This document shows, one piece after another, positions 4,827-7,469 of a stretch of DNA of 7,469 nt. The notes below the pieces were generated by a model, which worked only from the letters and a program-made list of their open reading frames with translations, had not been told where the DNA came from and did not search any database. The DNA is from Aquabacterium sp. (GTDB lineage Bacteria > Pseudomonadota > Gammaproteobacteria > Burkholderiales > Burkholderiaceae_C). The stretch spans positions 1-7,469 of the forward strand of contig JAURXG010000571.1 in NCBI GenBank assembly GCA_030654555.1. Direction: 5' to 3'. The position numbers were made by a program, and so were the translations under genes. The number at the start of each line of letters is the position of its first letter. Within the stretch, counting starts at the first letter, position 1.

Positions 4827-6200
4827 TCAGTCTCCGCGCTTGAGCCGGAATTCCGCCGCCATCGCATGCGCCTGCAGCCCTTCGCCATAGGCCAGCGTGG
4901 CGGCGATCGGCCCCAGCACCTGGGCGCCGGCCTCGCTGACCTCGATCAGGCTGCTGCGCTTCTGGAAGTCGTAGACCCCCAGCGGCGACGAGAAGCGCGC
5001 GGTGCCCGAGGTCGGCAGCACGTGGTTGGGGCCGGCGCAGTAGTCGCCCAGGCTCTCGCTGGTGTAGGCACCCAGGAAGATCGCGCCGGCGTGGCGCAGC
5101 AGCGGCTCCCAGCGGTGCGGGTCGCGGCTGGACACTTCCAGGTGCTCGGGCGCGATGCGGTTGCTGATCGCGCAGGCCTCTTCCATGCTGCGGGTGAGGA
5201 TCAGCGCACCGCGCCCGGCCAGCGATTGGGTGATGATCGCCGCGCGCGGCATGGTGGGCAGCAGGCGGTGAATCTCGCGCTGCACCGCGGCGATGTACCC
5301 GGCATCGGGGCACAGCAGGATGCTCTGCGCCAGCTCGTCGTGCTCGGCCTGGCTGAACAGGTCCATCGCCACCCAGTCGGCCGGCGTGCTGCCATCGGCC
5401 AGCACCAGGATCTCGCTGGGGCCGGCGATCATGTCGATGCCCACGCTGCCGAACACCCGCTTCTTGGCGCTGGCCACGTAGGCATTGCCCGGACCGGTGA
5501 TCTTGTCGACACGCGGCACGGTGGCCGTGCCGTAGGCCAATGCCGCCACCGCCTGCGCTCCGCCGATGGTGAAGGCGCGGCTGACGCCGGCCACGTGGGC
5601 CGCGGCCAGCACCAGCTCGTTGCGCTCGCCACGCGCAGCGGTGGCGGCCGAGCCGCTGCCGCCGGTGGCCACGCTGCCACGCACCGGCGTGGGCACCACC
5701 ATGATGATCTCCTGCACACCCGCCACATGCGCCGGCACCGCGTTCATGATCAGGCTGGACGGGTAGGCCGCCTTGCCACCGGGCACGTAGATGCCCACGC
5801 GGTCGAGCGGCGTGATCTTCTGTCCCAGCAGCGTGCCGTCTTCGTCGCGGTAGCTCCAGCTCTCGCCCGAGGCTTTCTTCTGCGCCTCGTGGTAGCTGCG
5901 CACGCGGCGGGTGGCGGCCTGCAAGGCCTCGCGCTGGGCCGCGGGCAGTCCGTCGAAGGCGGCCTTGAAGTCGGCCTGCGACAGCTCCAGGTCGGCCATG
6001 CGGGTGGCAGCCAGGCCGTCGAAGCGCGCGGTGTAGTCGAGCACCGCGGCATCACCGCGCTGCTTCACGTCGGCCAGGATGCCGGCCACCCGCTGCTCGA
6101 TCGCGTCGTCGGTCTCGGCCGACCAGTGCAGCACACGCTGGAACTCGGCCTCGAAGCTGGGCGACGTGGTGCTGAGGTGGCGGATGTCGACGGCGGGCAT
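4827..6200 (-). CDS. hisD: Histidinol dehydrogenase HisD
   Basis: This zinc enzyme oxidises histidinol twice with NAD to give histidine, the last pathway step. It has 457 residues. By comparison with the enterobacterial enzyme, the zinc ligands should be Gln284 and His287 (SQAEH), Asp386 (GDYCAGPNH) and His445 (EGLQAHA). The general acid/base pair is Glu352-His353 in RIAPEHLEV. Substrate and NAD regions are seen at DRVGIYVPGGKAAYPSS and KITGPGNAYV. Residues about 173-192 form a Gly/Ser/Ala-rich insertion between VVPTP and RNELVLAAAH, which are nearly contiguous in most relatives; the frame and all key residues are intact. The ATG at 6200 is 25 bp after the hisG stop with no clear Shine-Dalgarno sequence. 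Unusually, hisC does not follow directly; a toxin-antitoxin pair intervenes. Confidence 0.97.
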   Translation of the reverse strand: MPAVDIRHLSTTSPSFEAEFQRVLHWSAETDDAIEQRVAGILADVKQRGDAAVLDYTARFDGLAATRMADLELSQADFKAAFDGLPAAQREALQAATRRVRSYHEAQKKASGESWSYRDEDGTLLGQKITPLDRVGIYVPGGKAAYPSSLIMNAVPAHVAGVQEIIMVVPTPVRGSVATGGSGSAATAARGERNELVLAAAHVAGVSRAFTIGGAQAVAALAYGTATVPRVDKITGPGNAYVASAKKRVFGSVGIDMIAGPSEILVLADGSTPADWVAMDLFSQAEHDELAQSILLCPDAGYIAAVQREIHRLLPTMPRAAIITQSLAGRGALILTRSMEEACAISNRIAPEHLEVSSRDPHRWEPLLRHAGAIFLGAYTSESLGDYCAGPNHVLPTSGTARFSSPLGVYDFQKRSSLIEVSEAGAQVLGPIAATLAYGEGLQAHAMAAEFRLKRGD

Positions 6201-6225
6201 GGTGCGCAGGGCGTGGGTGGAGGGT

Positions 6226-6882
6226 TCAGCCCGCGGCGCGGGCGAAGGCGTCGATCAGCCGGCGCAGCGGCTCGCGCTTGAGCTTGAGCGCGGCCTGGTT
6301 CACCACCAAGCGCGCGCTGATGTCCATGATGCGCTCGACCTCGACCAGGTGGTTGGCCTTGAGCGTGCTGCCGGTGGACACCAGGTCGACGATGGCATCG
6401 GCCAGCCCGGTCAGTGGCGCCAGCTCCATCGAGCCGTAGAGCTTGATCAGGTCGACGTGCACGCCCTTGTCGGCGAAGTGCTGGCGCGCGATCTGGGTGT
6501 ACTTGCTGGCCACGCGGATGCGCGAGCCCTGCTTGACCGCGGCGGCGTAGTCGAAGTCGGCGCGCGTCGCCACGCTCATGCGGCAGCGGGCGATCTTCAG
6601 GTCGACCGGCACGTACAGGCCGCTGGCCGCCAGGTCGGCGCCATGCTCGAGCAGCACGTCCAGCCCGGCCACGCCCAGGTCGGCACCACCATGCTCGACG
6701 TAGGTGGGCACGTCGCTGGCGCGCACCAGCACCACCCGCACGCCGGGCTGGCTGGTGCCGAGGATCAGCTTGCGGCTCTTCTCGGGGTCTTCGCTCACCT
6801 CGATGCCGGCGGCCGCCAGCAGCGGCAGGCAGTCGTCGAAGATGCGGCCCTTGGACAGGGCCAGCGTGATGATCGAGTTCAT
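6226..6882 (-). CDS. hisG: ATP phosphoribosyltransferase HisG, short form
   Basis: HisG condenses ATP with PRPP, the first committed step of histidine synthesis. The 218-residue length and absence of the C-terminal regulatory ACT-like domain identify the short form, which in the family needs HisZ for activity and histidine feedback. No hisZ is in the window. Conserved blocks include TLALSKGRIFDD (6-17), VEHGGADLGVAG (62-73) and the PRPP-binding DAIVDLVSTGSTL (162-174). The ATG at 6882 is supported by a GGGGAG ribosome site six bases upstream. This is the first his gene; upstream of it lies a structured 136-bp gap after murA, in which I find no convincing promoter. Confidence 0.97.
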   Translation of the reverse strand: MNSIITLALSKGRIFDDCLPLLAAAGIEVSEDPEKSRKLILGTSQPGVRVVLVRASDVPTYVEHGGADLGVAGLDVLLEHGADLAASGLYVPVDLKIARCRMSVATRADFDYAAAVKQGSRIRVASKYTQIARQHFADKGVHVDLIKLYGSMELAPLTGLADAIVDLVSTGSTLKANHLVEVERIMDISARLVVNQAALKLKREPLRRLIDAFARAAG

Positions 6883-6941
6883 GGCAAGCTCCCCAGGCGA
6901 GACAACGTGCCACCGGCCGCACGCGCAGGCCCAACCAAGCG

Positions 6942-7015
6942 GACGCCGCGGAACCGGCTTGGCCGGGCCGCTGGCGTCGCCCCCTGGGGGGAGGCGCCAA
7001 AGGCGCTTCGGGGGG
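6942..7015. repeat. Hairpin-rich intergenic element between murA and hisG
   Basis: Two hairpins lie side by side. The first (6942-6978) pairs GACGCC with GGCGTC, then GCGG with CCGC, then CCGGC with GCCGG around a TTG loop, making 15 base pairs with a small internal loop and one bulge. The second pairs GAGGCGCC (6991-6998) with GGCGCTTC (7002-7009) around AAA, with one G-T pair. Runs CCCCC (6980-6984) and GGGGGG (7010-7015) flank it and can extend it. From memory, similar sequence recurs between genes in Comamonadaceae and Rubrivivax-like genomes, so it may be a dispersed repeat. It could act as a terminator or attenuator after murA, but there is no T-tract. Confidence 0.6.
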
Positions 7016-7018
7016 AAT

Positions 7019-7469
7019 TCATTTCTGCCTTTCGATGTCTGCGCCGATGGCGCGCAGCTTGGCTTCCATCCGGTCGTAGCCGCGGTCGAGGTGGTAGATG
7101 CGGTCGATCTGCGTCTCGCCCTGCGCCACCAGGCCGGCGATCACCAGGCTGGCCGACGCGCGCAGGTCGGTGGCCATCACGGTGGCACCCTGCAGCAGCG
7201 GCACGCCGGTGACCACGGCCGTGTGGCCGTCCACCTCGATGTGCGCACCCAGCCGCACCAGCTCGTTGACGTGCATGAAGCGGTTCTCGAAGATCGTCTC
7301 GCTGATGCGCGCCGTGCCCTGGGCGATGCAGTCCACCGCCATGAACTGTGCCTGCATGTCGGTCGGGAAGGCCGGGTACTCGCTGGTGCGAAAGCCCACC
7401 GCGCGTGGCCGGCCGTCCGAGCGCACGCGGATCCAGGTCTCGCCATCCTGCATGCCGTCGGTGATGTTG
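7019..7469 (-). CDS. murA: UDP-N-acetylglucosamine 1-carboxyvinyltransferase MurA, C-terminal part (cut by window edge)
   Basis: MurA transfers enolpyruvate from PEP to UDP-GlcNAc, the first committed step of peptidoglycan synthesis in the cytoplasm. About 150 C-terminal residues are visible and the gene continues beyond the window. The diagnostic block VMATDLRASASLVIAGLVAQ is followed by IDRIYHLDRGYDRMEAKLR and ends IGADIERQK, as in the family. EYPAFPTDMQAQFMA, further upstream, is also characteristic. The catalytic Cys loop is outside the window. The internal ATG at 7453 is not the start, since the frame stays open to the edge (NITDG precedes it). Placement just upstream of hisG on the same strand is a common betaproteobacterial arrangement. 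Confidence 0.96.
   Translation of the reverse strand, partial: NITDGMQDGETWIRVRSDGRPRAVGFRTSEYPAFPTDMQAQFMAVDCIAQGTARISETIFENRFMHVNELVRLGAHIEVDGHTAVVTGVPLLQGATVMATDLRASASLVIAGLVAQGETQIDRIYHLDRGYDRMEAKLRAIGADIERQK

Noticed and set aside
4389..6281. 630-codon open frame on the plus strand
   Set aside because: It is antisense to hisD and the toxin-antitoxin genes, has a biased His/Gln/Arg/Gly composition typical of GC-rich shadow frames, and shows no recognisable domain.
6883..6941. His leader peptide or attenuator upstream of hisG
   Set aside because: I found no short frame with a run of histidine codons and no terminator/antiterminator pair in the sequence next to hisG.

Overview
The window is a GC-rich chromosomal stretch that looks betaproteobacterial, most likely Burkholderiales of the Rubrivivax/Leptothrix/Ideonella type. 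The evidence is the gene order murA-hisG-hisD-hisC-hisB-hisH-hisA-hisF, a short-form HisG, and a PEP-CTERM/exosortase substrate. A hairpin-rich intergenic element of a kind I recall from Comamonadaceae-like genomes points the same way. This assignment is an inference from gene content; no rRNA is present.

Read on the minus strand from right to left, the window holds the 3' end of murA (7469-7019) and a 136-bp gap with two strong hairpins. Next come hisG (6882-6226) and hisD (6200-4827). A 72-bp gap then carries a promoter with overlapping operator-like repeats, followed by a ribbon-helix-helix antitoxin (4754-4509) and a PIN-domain toxin (4537-4064). The toxin stop overlaps the hisC start as ATGA. 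hisC (4067-2982), hisB (2965-2363), hisH (2360-1701) and hisA (1657-914) follow. A plus-strand gene for a secreted CHRD/PEP-CTERM protein (277-861) sits convergent to hisA. The first 46 codons of hisF (139-1) run off the left edge.

The his genes encode most of the histidine pathway. HisG and HisD catalyse the first and last steps. HisA isomerises ProFAR to PRFAR, HisH/HisF form IGP and AICAR, HisB dehydrates IGP, and HisC transaminates imidazole-acetol phosphate. hisI, hisE, the histidinol-phosphate phosphatase and hisZ (expected as partner of the short HisG) are not in the window.

The enzymes are ordinary, and I see no clearly new multi-gene system. Two interruptions of the operon are unusual. 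A VapBC-like toxin-antitoxin pair lies between hisD and hisC, with its own likely autoregulated promoter and apparent translational coupling to hisC. An oppositely oriented PEP-CTERM gene separates hisA from hisF, so hisF needs either its own promoter or read-through antisense to that gene.
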